DNA of 64,000 nt. Source: Myxococcus fulvus. GTDB taxonomy: Bacteria; Myxococcota; Myxococcia; Myxococcales; Myxococcaceae. The notes below the pieces were generated by a model. That model was not told where the DNA came from. It saw only the letters and a list, made by a program, of their open reading frames with translations, and ran no database searches. Positions 44,427 through 54,400 of this stretch are shown one piece after another. Within the stretch, counting starts at the first letter, position 1, and each line of letters opens with the position of its first letter. A program made the position numbers and the translations under genes. The DNA lies in assembly GCF_900111765.1 (NCBI RefSeq), contig NZ_FOIB01000019.1, positions 19,284 through 83,283 of the forward strand. The letters are read 5' to 3'.

Positions 44427-47048
44427 ATGTTCGCGTTCGACCAGAAGCCGCGTCCGTCGTCGGCGCATGCTCCTGCCCCCAAGCGTGATTCGCGGCACCC
44501 GACTGTCGGGCCCGTCGCTGCGGAAGCGGGAGGCGAGGTGTCGTCGCCGGCCACGCCCGGTTCCCAGTTCGACTTCGCCCGCATCGCCATCACGCCGCCA
44601 CGGCTTCAGCGCGAGCTGACCATCAGCGCTCCGGGGGACCCATTCGAGCGCCAGGCAGACGCCGTGGCCGACCAGGTCATGGGGACGCCGCGACCGACGA
44701 CGCTCGGCTCGGGGCTGCACCGGGGGAATGGTGACGTGGGGGCCTCGCGCGCGCTCGCGCCGCCGGTTGTCCATGAGGTGCTCGCTCGGCCCGGGCGTCC
44801 GCTGGAGCCGGCCGCGCGCGACGCGATGGAAGAGCGCTTCGGTGGCGCCGACTTCTCTTCCGTGCGTGTGCATGACGACTCGCGGGCCGCGCAGAGCGCC
44901 CTCGCGGTGGGCGCGCACGCCTACTCCGTCGGCAGTGACGTGGTCTTCGCTCCCGGGCGTTACGGGCCGGGGACGGCCACCGGGGACCGGCTGCTGGCGC
45001 ACGAGCTGACGCACACCCTCCAGGGCGGTACGAGCACACTCCGCCGGCAGCCCTTGGACACGCCGCTGCTGGGGGCCGACACGGACGAGCCGCAGTCACT
45101 GAAGAACAGCGTCAGCGCCTCGAACCCGCAGGCCGCCCGGCTGGAGATCGCCAGGATTCACCGCTGGCTGGCACGGCAGCCCCCTGGGGCCGACAACGCG
45201 ACGATCCGCCATCTGCGTGCCGAGCTCGCCCGCCTGGAGGCGCTCGTCGGCCCGGCGTCGCCCCAGACGTCGTCGGACGCGTTCACCTCCCTCTTCAACG
45301 ATGAGTTCGCGGACGTGCTGATTGGGTTCGGCGTGCCGGCCGCTCCGCTGACCACCGCGAGGCTCCAGGTGCTCTTCACGAGCACCCAGCGCCAGAAGCT
45401 GCGGAGCTTCATCCTCACCCGGCGCATCCCCGAGCGCCTGTTCAATGGCTCCGACCGGGGGGCGACCACGGCGCAGCAGCGCCTGCTCCTCTCGGCCCAC
45501 ATCCTCGCCAAGGGCATCTACCAGCCCGGCTCGTTCGACCAGCGGGTGCATGCGCAGTTCTGCTTCCACTGGGTGCAGATCGTCCACCACTACGCCGGCG
45601 CCACCCCGCCCGGGTCTGGCTTCTCCGGAGGGGTGATGGGGTCCTTCGACCCGCTGGGCGCCGCGATGCTCAACACGGGGAGGTCGATTGACGTCACGAG
45701 ACAAGACCGGGTCTCGAAAGACAAGCTCCCCCTCGATGAGGCCGAGGGCGCCGAGATGCCCCCGTCCTGCGGCGCCGGGCACGCTGGGGCGGCGCAGGCG
45801 CCCGTGACGACGACGTCCGAGGGACTGGGGCCGCTGCACGAGGGAACGAAGCAGGCGGAGGCGGCGGAGAAGGCGGCGGCGGAGAATCCCGGCAAGGGGT
45901 CGAAATACTACCGGCAACGGCATCTTCCCTTGGCGAAGCTCGACGATATCCAGACGGGAGACTGGCTGTACCTCTACAACGCCAACGCCTCGGAAGGCGG
46001 TGGGCACAGCGTCATCTTCTCCCACTGGGAGAAGAAGGGTCTCATCCATACGCCATCTGGAGAGCGCTACCACCTGGCCATCGTCTGGAGCCAGCCGACC
46101 CCCGCCAGAGGCGGCGTGCAACACAAGGCGAGGCTGGGCGGCCGCTTCGTGCCCAATCCCGGGAACAACCTGGACCCCTACGTCACGCCCGTCACGCACA
46201 TCTCACGGGTGACTCCCGACACGGGGCCCGCGCTCACCGCGGCCCAGATGCTGCCGGGCCGCACGGGCGCGGCCGCGACGACGCTGGCGAAGGAGAACAC
46301 GGACTTCATCCAGAAGAAGAAGCTCAAGGGCCCGGTGAACCGGAAGAAGCTCGTGACCTGGCTCCAGACCAAGAACGAGTCCTTCCTGGGCTCGCTGGGC
46401 AAGCACCTGGACCCGGGACAGCTCACCGTGCTCCGCGGCGTGAACCGGGGCGACGACCTGGAGGCGCTGGTCCGCCTCTTCCAGCGGACGCGCACCCTGA
46501 GCACCAACGCGAGGGTGCTCGACGCGAACATCCGCGCCTACAACGCGAAGCTGGACCCGAAGCACAAGGAGGCCAAGGAGGGCAAGGAGGCCGAGGTGGC
46601 GGCCGCGACCCGGAAGCTGCGCGCGGTCGACGTGGAGATCGAGTCGGTGGAGAGCGACCCTCGGGTGAATGACCCGACGCTCGCCCGCGAGCTCGAGGCC
46701 GCGGCGGCCGACCTTCAGCGGGAGCTCTCGAAGCTGGGCGCGGGGCCGGAGCGCGAGGAGCTGAAGATGCAGCGGGAGCGTTATCTGGCCAAGGCCGCCG
46801 CGGCGCGCGAGGTGCAGCGCAGGAGAGGGGAGTTGCGCGTCGGCCGTGACAAGGCGGTCAAGGCGCGCGACGCGGCGCAGGCCATCAAGCTGCCCTACGG
46901 TGTCGTGCACCCCGGCGACCTCGGGAAGGAGGACCGGCGGCAGCAGGCCTCCGGTCGGCTGGCGGACATCAACGCGGACATCGACTGGAGCGCGGTGGTG
47001 GACCCCGCTCCGACAGCGCCTCCGACGACGACACCCAAGAAGCCGTGA
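44427..47048 (+). CDS. DUF4157 (HELTH) protein, candidate contractile-injection-system cargo
   Basis: This 873-residue protein has a DUF4157 domain at about 90-200, with the zincin-like motif HELTH (192-196) at the end and the usual PGRPLEPAARDAMEERFG and VRVHDDSRAAQSALAV blocks. DUF4157 often marks proteins loaded into extracellular contractile injection systems, or secreted toxins. The middle part (about 380-580) is possibly a cysteine/histidine hydrolase (GDWLYLYNA, GGGHSVIFSHW). The C-terminal 170 residues are charged and predicted coiled-coil. No injection-system structural genes are in the window. The gene converges with the LSGC protein. Confidence 0.8.
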   Translation: MFAFDQKPRPSSAHAPAPKRDSRHPTVGPVAAEAGGEVSSPATPGSQFDFARIAITPPRLQRELTISAPGDPFERQADAVADQVMGTPRPTTLGSGLHRGNGDVGASRALAPPVVHEVLARPGRPLEPAARDAMEERFGGADFSSVRVHDDSRAAQSALAVGAHAYSVGSDVVFAPGRYGPGTATGDRLLAHELTHTLQGGTSTLRRQPLDTPLLGADTDEPQSLKNSVSASNPQAARLEIARIHRWLARQPPGADNATIRHLRAELARLEALVGPASPQTSSDAFTSLFNDEFADVLIGFGVPAAPLTTARLQVLFTSTQRQKLRSFILTRRIPERLFNGSDRGATTAQQRLLLSAHILAKGIYQPGSFDQRVHAQFCFHWVQIVHHYAGATPPGSGFSGGVMGSFDPLGAAMLNTGRSIDVTRQDRVSKDKLPLDEAEGAEMPPSCGAGHAGAAQAPVTTTSEGLGPLHEGTKQAEAAEKAAAENPGKGSKYYRQRHLPLAKLDDIQTGDWLYLYNANASEGGGHSVIFSHWEKKGLIHTPSGERYHLAIVWSQPTPARGGVQHKARLGGRFVPNPGNNLDPYVTPVTHISRVTPDTGPALTAAQMLPGRTGAAATTLAKENTDFIQKKKLKGPVNRKKLVTWLQTKNESFLGSLGKHLDPGQLTVLRGVNRGDDLEALVRLFQRTRTLSTNARVLDANIRAYNAKLDPKHKEAKEGKEAEVAAATRKLRAVDVEIESVESDPRVNDPTLARELEAAAADLQRELSKLGAGPEREELKMQRERYLAKAAAAREVQRRRGELRVGRDKAVKARDAAQAIKLPYGVVHPGDLGKEDRRQQASGRLADINADIDWSAVVDPAPTAPPTTTPKKP

Positions 47049-47078
47049 GAGTGAACGGCCCTGGGTGAATCGATGCGC

Positions 47079-48173
47079 TCAGCCCAGCCAGGCCCTGTAT
47101 TGGCTGTCCAAGTCGTCATGGAACTCCGACGTCAGCTTGAGCGGCTCTCCGAGGCCTGGGTACGGCGCCGAGTCCAGGCCGAGGTAGTAATGCACGACCG
47201 ACAGGAGCGCGAGGTAGCCGTGCCTGGCGGCCGCCTGGAGTTGCAGCAGGGCGAGGGACGTCTGTTTGCTCTGGTTGAAGTGCCACCGCTTGCCGTAGGC
47301 GAGCATCGCTTGCTCGACGTGCCAATGCAGCGACCGTCCCAGGGCACCGACCTCGACGCCCCCGCTGAACGCGGGTTGGACGGGCTTCCCCATGCCTCCA
47401 TGCTGAATCTTGTCCGTCCCGAGGGGCGCGTGGACGACCTTTCTCAGGGGGGCCGGGCGTGACGTCACGACGCGATAGTGCCGGTGGAGATAGAAGCTCC
47501 AGGGCAGGGCTCCGCCGCCCACGCCGAAGATGGTCGCCGACTCCTGCTTCATCACGATGTGTTCTGGATTGATTCCAAGCGCTTCGTGCTGCCGCGCGAA
47601 CCGGGTGTCCGCATCCGGGTGCGCTTCGTTCATGTAGTCGCGCGCATGGACCCCGTTCTCGAGCGTGCCCCCACGCTTGGGGGCGGGGATACGATGGAGA
47701 CGCGCTTCCTGGAGGGCGGCGCGGTGGGCGATGCGCCGTGGCTCCGACGGCGTGTTCTCCAAGATGCTGTCCCGCGCATTGGTATGGTAGACGGTCGGCG
47801 TGTAGGGATTCCCCTGGATGAAGAGTGAGCACCCGGACAGGGGCGCCGTGAAGAACGCCCGGGGAGGACCATCAATCGCTGTCGGCCGCTTGTCGTGCAG
47901 CGTGATCTTGTTGGTTCTGTTGAGCGTCCAGGGCAGCCAATACCCAGGCAGGGTCGCCTCTCCCGGGGCCGAGGTCAGCGTCACGGCGAAGACCTGCGCG
48001 TCATCGTCCCAGCTGATGTCCCAGTAGGCCACCCTGCTGTCGGAGCGGACGGACAGATGGCTTCCCTTGTCCTTGCGAGGGGTATCGCCTGGCATGGTGA
48101 CGATGACCAGGGGGTACGTCGCGGTGAAGCCGACCGGGTCCGCGAGAAACCGGCAGTTGAGGATTTCGCTCAT
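47079..48173 (-). CDS. Candidate CNF1/BLF1-type deamidase (LSGC...His signature)
   Basis: This 364-residue protein has no overall family that I recognise. Near residue 115 it has TAPLSGCSLFIQG, and then His130 in TVYHTNA. LSGC followed by a His is the catalytic signature of glutamine-deamidating toxins (CNF1 Cys866/His881, BLF1 Cys94/His106 with Thr88, from memory). Here the Cys-His distance is 15, as in CNF1, and Thr109 is six residues before the Cys, as in BLF1. There is no signal peptide. It is convergent with the DUF4157 gene, 30 bases between stops. Toxin function is inference. Confidence 0.68.
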   Translation of the reverse strand: MSEILNCRFLADPVGFTATYPLVIVTMPGDTPRKDKGSHLSVRSDSRVAYWDISWDDDAQVFAVTLTSAPGEATLPGYWLPWTLNRTNKITLHDKRPTAIDGPPRAFFTAPLSGCSLFIQGNPYTPTVYHTNARDSILENTPSEPRRIAHRAALQEARLHRIPAPKRGGTLENGVHARDYMNEAHPDADTRFARQHEALGINPEHIVMKQESATIFGVGGGALPWSFYLHRHYRVVTSRPAPLRKVVHAPLGTDKIQHGGMGKPVQPAFSGGVEVGALGRSLHWHVEQAMLAYGKRWHFNQSKQTSLALLQLQAAARHGYLALLSVVHYYLGLDSAPYPGLGEPLKLTSEFHDDLDSQYRAWLG

Positions 48174-48416
48174 CGAGGCCACCTGTCACGGAGTCATGCG
48201 CTTCCAGGAGTGCAAGCGTGACGCCAGGGGAGCGCCCTGAAGGTGTCAGGGTGAGAGGGAGGCTCGTGCGGGCCACCTCGTGCTTCTGGCTGGAACGCTG
48301 ACTGCGTTGAGGTGGAACGCGGCGTGGGGTCGCCGGCCGGGCACGCGTTGGAACCACTCCCCCGGGCCTGCGGACCGCTCGGCCCCGTGGGCTCCGCGCG
48401 CCGCTCCAGGTCCGTC

Positions 48417-49535
48417 ATGGTGCTCGGCATGGCTCATTCCATCTCCGCTCCCCTGGCGGTTCCCACGGGCGTTCCTCGTGCTCTCGCGAAGGAGGGCTCT
48501 CGGCCCCGCACGTGGCCCGGAGTCCTGCTGGGAGTTCTCCTGACACCTGTCGCCGGGCTGCTGCTGGCGACGGCGGCCCGCATCGGCGCCTCGCCCTCGG
48601 GCTGGAGCTACTCCGGGGGGCTCGTGCTGGTGGCCGTCGGCCTGATGTTGCGTGCCCGGGGCCTGTGGCGGGCGGGGCTCGGGCTCATCGCGCTCGTCGC
48701 CTGCTCACGGCTGCTCTTCGCGGATGGCACACTCTTGCAGACGGTGCAGCTCCCGGAAGGAGGCCACCGGTGGGTGAATCGGCTCGTCGACGAGCGGGAT
48801 GGGACGCTGTTCGCGGCGCACGCCCTGGTGCGACTGGGGAAGCTGCCGCGCTCGGATGCGAGCGGGTTCATCCCCGCGCTGGAGGCGGCGTTCGACCGGA
48901 TGGAGTTGGCGGAGGGGGCGGTGGCCACGCCTGCGATTGCGACCTACCTGGGGCTTCAGTCGCCGGAGTCCTTCGATGCGCTGGTCATCCCGCCGGCTCG
49001 AGGGGCAACGCCGGACACGGCCGTGGTCTTCCTGCACGGGTATGCGGGCAACTTCGCCGTGTACTGCTGGGAGATGGCGAGGGCGGCCTGGACCATCTCC
49101 GCGTTGACGGTGTGTCCCTCGGTGGGCCCCGCTGGCGACTGGTGGTCGCCCCAGGGGGAGCGCACCTTGAAGGCGACCCTCGAATGGCTCTCGGCCCGAG
49201 GGGTTCGTCGCTTCTACCTGGGAGGGCTCTCCAACGGCGGCGTGGGGGCGAGCGTGCTCGTCCATCGCGTCTCACACCCTGGCCTCGAGCTGCGGGGATT
49301 GGTGCTCGTGTCCGGCGCGGAGTCCTCGGCCCCCGTGCCCAAGGTGCCCGCGCTGGTGATACAGGGGCGCCATGACTCCATGATGGGCACCCCCGCCATG
49401 CGCACCTATGTCGAGCGCCTGGGGCAGCGAGCCACCTATGTGGAGCTGGACAGCGGGCACTTCGTGTTCCTCGACCGCCATCTCGAATCAGAGAAGGCGA
49501 TCTCCCAGTGGCTCCGTCAGCAGGAGGGGATATGA
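48417..49535 (+). CDS. Membrane-anchored alpha/beta hydrolase
   Basis: This 372-residue protein has two or three N-terminal hydrophobic segments (about 40-115) and then an alpha/beta-hydrolase domain. The nucleophile elbow is GLSNGG, the acid lies in QGRHDSMMG and the His in DSGHFVF, so the triad is complete; the oxyanion region is FLHGYAGN. Substrate unknown; esterase or acyl-hydrolase activity is likely. An alternative ATG lies four codons downstream. It is divergent from the LSGC protein. Confidence 0.82.
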   Translation: MVLGMAHSISAPLAVPTGVPRALAKEGSRPRTWPGVLLGVLLTPVAGLLLATAARIGASPSGWSYSGGLVLVAVGLMLRARGLWRAGLGLIALVACSRLLFADGTLLQTVQLPEGGHRWVNRLVDERDGTLFAAHALVRLGKLPRSDASGFIPALEAAFDRMELAEGAVATPAIATYLGLQSPESFDALVIPPARGATPDTAVVFLHGYAGNFAVYCWEMARAAWTISALTVCPSVGPAGDWWSPQGERTLKATLEWLSARGVRRFYLGGLSNGGVGASVLVHRVSHPGLELRGLVLVSGAESSAPVPKVPALVIQGRHDSMMGTPAMRTYVERLGQRATYVELDSGHFVFLDRHLESEKAISQWLRQQEGI

Positions 49536-49674
49536 GCGTGCTCCCTGAGAAAGAAGAGGTGTTCCATTGGGCGGCTGGGGCAACCATGCGTGGTGGGGTC
49601 GATTCCACTCATCTTCCTCTTGTCATCCAGTTGAGATTGTAATGGGCCACACATTCTCGCTGGAGAGTCCACGC

Positions 49675-49989
49675 ATGAAGCTCCACGTCGCCCTGAGTGT
49701 CCTCGTTCTCGGAATCATGACCGCTTGTGGAGCTGGTCCTGAAGGAGGAGAGGTGGAGGAAACGTTGCCTCCGGAGTCCTCCGAACAGCCAGGGGATGTC
49801 GAGGCTTTCGAGACCCGGATCAGTTGCACGGCCTGGGGTAATTCCGGGTGCTGTAGTCCTATCGAAATCAAGCAGGTGCGGTATTGCGCCCAGCTCTCCT
49901 GTCCGTATCCAGGACCCTGTCATTACGTCACGCAGTGGACTGAATGGGGGTGTGTCCCGACGCCCGCGGGCCTGCCCACCTGTCAGTGA
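49675..49989 (+). CDS. Small cysteine-rich lipoprotein
   Basis: This 104-residue protein has lipobox GIMTAC, a Glu-rich linker, and a mature part of about 60 residues with eight cysteines (ISCTAW, GCCSPI, RYCAQLSC, GPCHYV, WGCVP, PTCQ), probably disulfide-linked. TGGAGAG precedes the start. It resembles the plan of the lipoprotein at 21678. Function is unknown. Confidence 0.74.
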   Translation: MKLHVALSVLVLGIMTACGAGPEGGEVEETLPPESSEQPGDVEAFETRISCTAWGNSGCCSPIEIKQVRYCAQLSCPYPGPCHYVTQWTEWGCVPTPAGLPTCQ

Positions 49990-50097
49990 GCTGCCGTCCC
50001 AGGATGTGGCGCTGACGTGTGCCGAACCAGAGGCCAGCGATGTTCAGCCTGGCCTGGCCGCACGGTACGGGGACCGCATGCGCAGACGTGTTGGCGT

Positions 50098-51312
50098 TCA
50101 GTCGGTCGAGACGAACTCGATGCACGTCGTGGGCAATCCGGAGTCAGGGCGAGGCGCGATGAGCCGCGTCGGGAGCTGTTCGGCCGCGCAGCAGCGCTCG
50201 AGATAGGCCACCACCCGCCTGCCTTCGTCGCTGTCCGCGGGCACGTGGATGGGCTCGTTCGCGGGATTGATGATGGCGGGAAGGAATCCGGCGCGGATGC
50301 GCCGGTCCGGCGTGATGTGGAACACCGCCGCGCCCGTCATCCTCGAATCCGGGTGGAAGGGCAGCCGCGGGTAGCCTTCCCGCGGGCGAATCATGTACTC
50401 GCCGAACCTGCGGGCCCAGGCCGCCATCTCCTCGGGCCTCCCCACGCCCAGATACCCATCCTTCGCGAGGCGCTCGGGGAGGTTCGGCAGGTCGAACAGG
50501 TAGTGGCCCAGGCCATAGAAGATGGGCTTGCCGGCATGGAACTCGACCCCGCGGAGCATGTGGTGATGATGCCCCACGACGATGTCCGCCCCGTGGTCGA
50601 TGGCGAGCCTGGCCGTCCGTCGTTCATGGTCGGTCAGCGAGTACGGAACGGTGGCGTCACCCCAGTGGAAGCTGACGAAGACGATGTCCGCCTTCGCGCG
50701 GGCCTCGGTGACGCTGCGGATGAACACCTTCTGGTCCTCGACCAGCGGCTCGGTGGTCACCACGGGAGCCATGCCCGGACTCCAGGAGGTCAGCTCCACG
50801 GGCGTGTATCGGGTGTGTGCACGGAAGGGCGCGAGCCCCGGGATGGCCGGGCGCGCCTCGTAGCCGTAGGGGAACACGGAGCTGAAGGCCAGGAAGGCCA
50901 GCCGTATGCCATTGCGCTCGAGAATCACGGGCGCGGTGGCCTCCGCGAGATTCGCGCCCGCGCCCACCGTGGTGATGCCCAGCCCTGCCAGCGTCCCGCG
51001 CATGGACAGGAGCGCGGCGTGTCCCCCGTCGAGACTGTGATTGTTCGCCAATGACATGATGTCGAAGCCCGCCCGGGCCAGGGGGGCGGCGTTCGCCGCG
51101 GGCGCGGTGACGGCCGAGCCGGCGCTGGGAGCCCGGTGGATTTCGTCGCTGAAGACGCCCTCGCAGTTGCCGAAGAGGACGTCACCCTCGCGCAGGACGT
51201 CGCGGGCGGAGGAGAAGGCCGTTTCCGGGTCGTCGCGGTCCACGAAGACATCGCCCACGGCGAAGAGCGACAGCCCAGGTCCACCTGGACGAGCGAGGTT
51301 GTTCGAGGCCAC
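50098..51312 (-). CDS. CapA/PgsA-family metallophosphoesterase-like protein
   Basis: This 404-residue protein is of the CapA family, whose calcineurin-like fold is implicated in capsule or poly-gamma-glutamate synthesis. Metal-site blocks: VGDVFVDR, GNCEGVF, SLANNHSLDGG, VSFHWGD, DIVVGHHHHML and FYGLGHYLFD. There is no signal peptide, unlike most capsule CapA proteins, so a cytosolic phosphatase or nuclease-like role is possible. It is divergent from the NRPS genes and may be unrelated to them. Confidence 0.85.
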   Translation of the reverse strand: MASNNLARPGGPGLSLFAVGDVFVDRDDPETAFSSARDVLREGDVLFGNCEGVFSDEIHRAPSAGSAVTAPAANAAPLARAGFDIMSLANNHSLDGGHAALLSMRGTLAGLGITTVGAGANLAEATAPVILERNGIRLAFLAFSSVFPYGYEARPAIPGLAPFRAHTRYTPVELTSWSPGMAPVVTTEPLVEDQKVFIRSVTEARAKADIVFVSFHWGDATVPYSLTDHERRTARLAIDHGADIVVGHHHHMLRGVEFHAGKPIFYGLGHYLFDLPNLPERLAKDGYLGVGRPEEMAAWARRFGEYMIRPREGYPRLPFHPDSRMTGAAVFHITPDRRIRAGFLPAIINPANEPIHVPADSDEGRRVVAYLERCCAAEQLPTRLIAPRPDSGLPTTCIEFVSTD

Positions 51313-51471
51313 GGTGCACTCCTACTCCTGCGGGTACGCGTTCCTCGCGCCTTGTATCAGACCCGGGTGTCGCAGTGGATTTCCGCGTGTTAAAGGTCCG
51401 GGCCGCGAGCCGCGTCGGCCCCTCTCTCCGCTCGGCGAACGCCATGTGTGTCATTGCCTTCAGGAGCCCCC

Positions 51472-54400
51472 TTGCCCGCCAAGCCCCCGTCCGCCCTGGT
51501 GACAGGAACCGAGTACGAACGTCTCCTCTCGAGCCTCCGTCTGGAGAGTCCCTGGGCGCTCGAGGGCCACACCCCAGAAGAGGTGCGCGGGGCGCTGGAC
51601 GGCGCGGCGCAGGCGGCCCGGGTGCGAGGTGGAAGGGTCGACCATGGACCGTGGCGCTCGGTGGTGGACGTCATCGCCGAGCAGTGCCGGCGGCATTCCG
51701 ACCGTGTCGCGCTCTCGGCCGGTGCTGCTGAAGTCACCTACGCGCGGCTGGAGGCGCGGACGCGTGCCCTGGCCGCCAGCCTGCGAGCCCGGGGCCTCGG
51801 GCGTGGAGACGTGGTCGCGGTGGTGCTGGAGCGGGGCCCGGCCTTCGTCGAGCTCGTCCTCGCCGTCTGGCGCGCGGGCGCGGCCTATCTGCCCCTGGCG
51901 CCGTCCCATCCCCAGGCGTGGCGCGAGGACATCGTCCGCAGGGTCGGCGCGGCGCTCGTGGTGGGCGCGCCCGAGAGCCAGGTGCCAGGAGTGCCCTTCC
52001 TGGAGTCGGGGGCCGACGTGGGCGTGGGGACCGTGGAGGACACGGTGCTCGTCCCGGAGGACCTCGCGTACATCATCTGCACCTCGGGTTCGACGGGCGA
52101 GCCCAAGCTGGTGATGACCGAGCATCGCGGCGTCGCCAACCTCCTGCATGCGCAGCGGGACTTCCTGGGCGCGTTGGGACCGGACACGCGGGTGCTGCAG
52201 TTCTTCCACCCGTCGTTCGATGCCTCGCTGTTCGATTTGCTGATGGCGCTGCCCAACGGAGGTCGGCTGGAGACGCTGGATGCCTCGCCGCTCTCCGGAG
52301 CGCCGCTGGCCCAGGTGATGGTGGACCGGCGCATCACCCACGCGGTGCTGCCCGCGACCGTCCTTCGCACGCTGCAGCCGGGCGGCTTCCCCGACCTCCA
52401 GGTGGTGATGAGCACCGGGGACGTGTGCCTTCCGGAGACGGCCCGGCAGTGGGGCGCGCACCACCGCTTCGTCAACGGCTATGGCCCGACGGAGGTCACG
52501 GTGGCCAGCACGCTCCATGCCGTGCCCGCCGTGGAAGCAGAGCGCGTGCCCATCGGCCGGCCCCTGTCCAATGACCACGTGGTCATCCTGGATGAGCACC
52601 TGCGCCTCGTACCCGACGGCGTGGCGGGTGAGCTGTGCATCGGCGGGGAAGGGGTGGGGCGGGGGTATCTGGGGCGGCCCGAGCTGACGGCCGAGCGGTT
52701 CATCCCGGATGCGTTCGGCCCGGTGCCGGGAGGGCGGCTGTACCGCAGCGGCGATTGGGGGCGGTGGTTGCCGGACGGCACGCTGGAGTTCCTGGGGCGG
52801 CGCGACGACCAGGTGAAGATTCGCGGCGCGCGCATCGAGCTGGGCCAGGTGGAGGCGGCGCTGGCCTCGCTGCCGGACGTGCGCGACGCGGTCGCCCTCA
52901 TCGACGACACGCGGGAGCGGCTGCTGGGCTACGTGATGCCCGACACCGGAGCGGCGCTGTCCGGCGACGCGGTGCGCGCGGAGCTTCGGCGCCGGCTGCC
53001 CGGCTACCTGGTGCCCGATGTCGTGGTCGTGGTGGAGGACTGGCCCCTGAACACCAGCGGCAAGGTGGACCGGGCGCGGCTTCCCCGGCCCCCTCGCGCG
53101 GAGCGGACGGACTACCAGCCACCGGAGTCTCCTGGCGAAGTGGCGCTGGCGACCATCGCCGCGGCGCTGCTGGGAATGGAGCGGGTGGGGCGCGATGACA
53201 ACCTGTTCGAGCTGGGAGGGCACTCGCTGTTCGCCACCCAGCTCGTGGCCCGGGTGCGGCGCGTGCTGGGCGCGCAGCTGGAGCTGAGCGAGGTGCTCCA
53301 GACGCCCACGGTGGCCCGGCTCGCGGCGCGCTTGCAGGCGGCGCAAGGTGGGGGGGACCTGGGCCCTCGACGCGGCGCCGAGGGAGTGGCGCTCACGCCG
53401 TCGTTCGGCCAGGAGCGGGTGTGGCTGATGCACAAGCTCAACCCGGATGCGCGCGCCTACCACACGCAGGCGGTGTTCCGCCTCGAGGGCGCGCTGGACT
53501 TCGCCGCGCTGCAGGCGAGCCTCACCGACATCGTGCGTCGCCACGACGTGATGCGCTCGCGCTTCCCCGAGGTGGATGGCGAGCTGCGGTGTGAGCTGGA
53601 GGACCCGTGGGAGGTGGAGCTCCCCGTCCAGGACTTCAGCGGCGTGGACGAAGCGCTGCTGGACACCCGGGTGGCGGAGGCCGTCCGCGACGTGGTCCAG
53701 GCCCCGTTCGTGCTCGCCGAGGGCCGGCCCTTCCGCTGGCGGCTGCTGCGACTGAGCGCGCGGGAGCACCTGTTCGTGCACGTCGAGCACCACATCGTGC
53801 ACGACGGTTGGTCCTTCAACGTCTTCGTGCGCGAGCTGCTCAACGGCTACGCCGAACATGTCCGCCACGGCCAGGTGCGGCGCCCCGCGCTGGCGGTGCA
53901 GTACTACGATTACGCGCGCTGGCAGCGCGAGTGGGTGGGGACCGAGGCCGCCGAGGCGCAGCGCCGCTTCTGGCGCCGGGAGTTGGAGGGCGCGCAGACC
54001 CAGCTCCAGCTCCCCCGCCGCGTGGCTCCTCATGGGAGACGGTTTCGTGGGGTGGCGCCCCGGGTGGAGCTGGATGGCGAGCTCGCGCGGCGCCTCCAGG
54101 CCCTGGCGGACCGCCACGACGCGTCCCTCTTCACCACGTTGCTCTCCGCGTTCTTCGTCCTGCTGCACCGGTACACCGGCTCCCAGGATGTGCTCGTCGG
54201 CTCCGGGGTCGCCAACCGGCGCTGGCAGGACACCGAGGGCCTGCTGGGCATGTTCGTCAACACCGTCGTCCTGCGGGGCCGGCTGGAAGGGGACCCCTCG
54301 TTCGAGGAACTCCTGGCGCGGGTGCGGCGCACCACGCTGGAGGTCTATGACCACCAGGAGCTGCCCTACGAGCAGATCTTCGCGCAGTCGCCCGCGCGGC

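Noticed and set aside
44427..47048. Part of a contractile injection system locus
   Set aside because: No sheath, tube, baseplate or AAA-type assembly genes flank it in this window.
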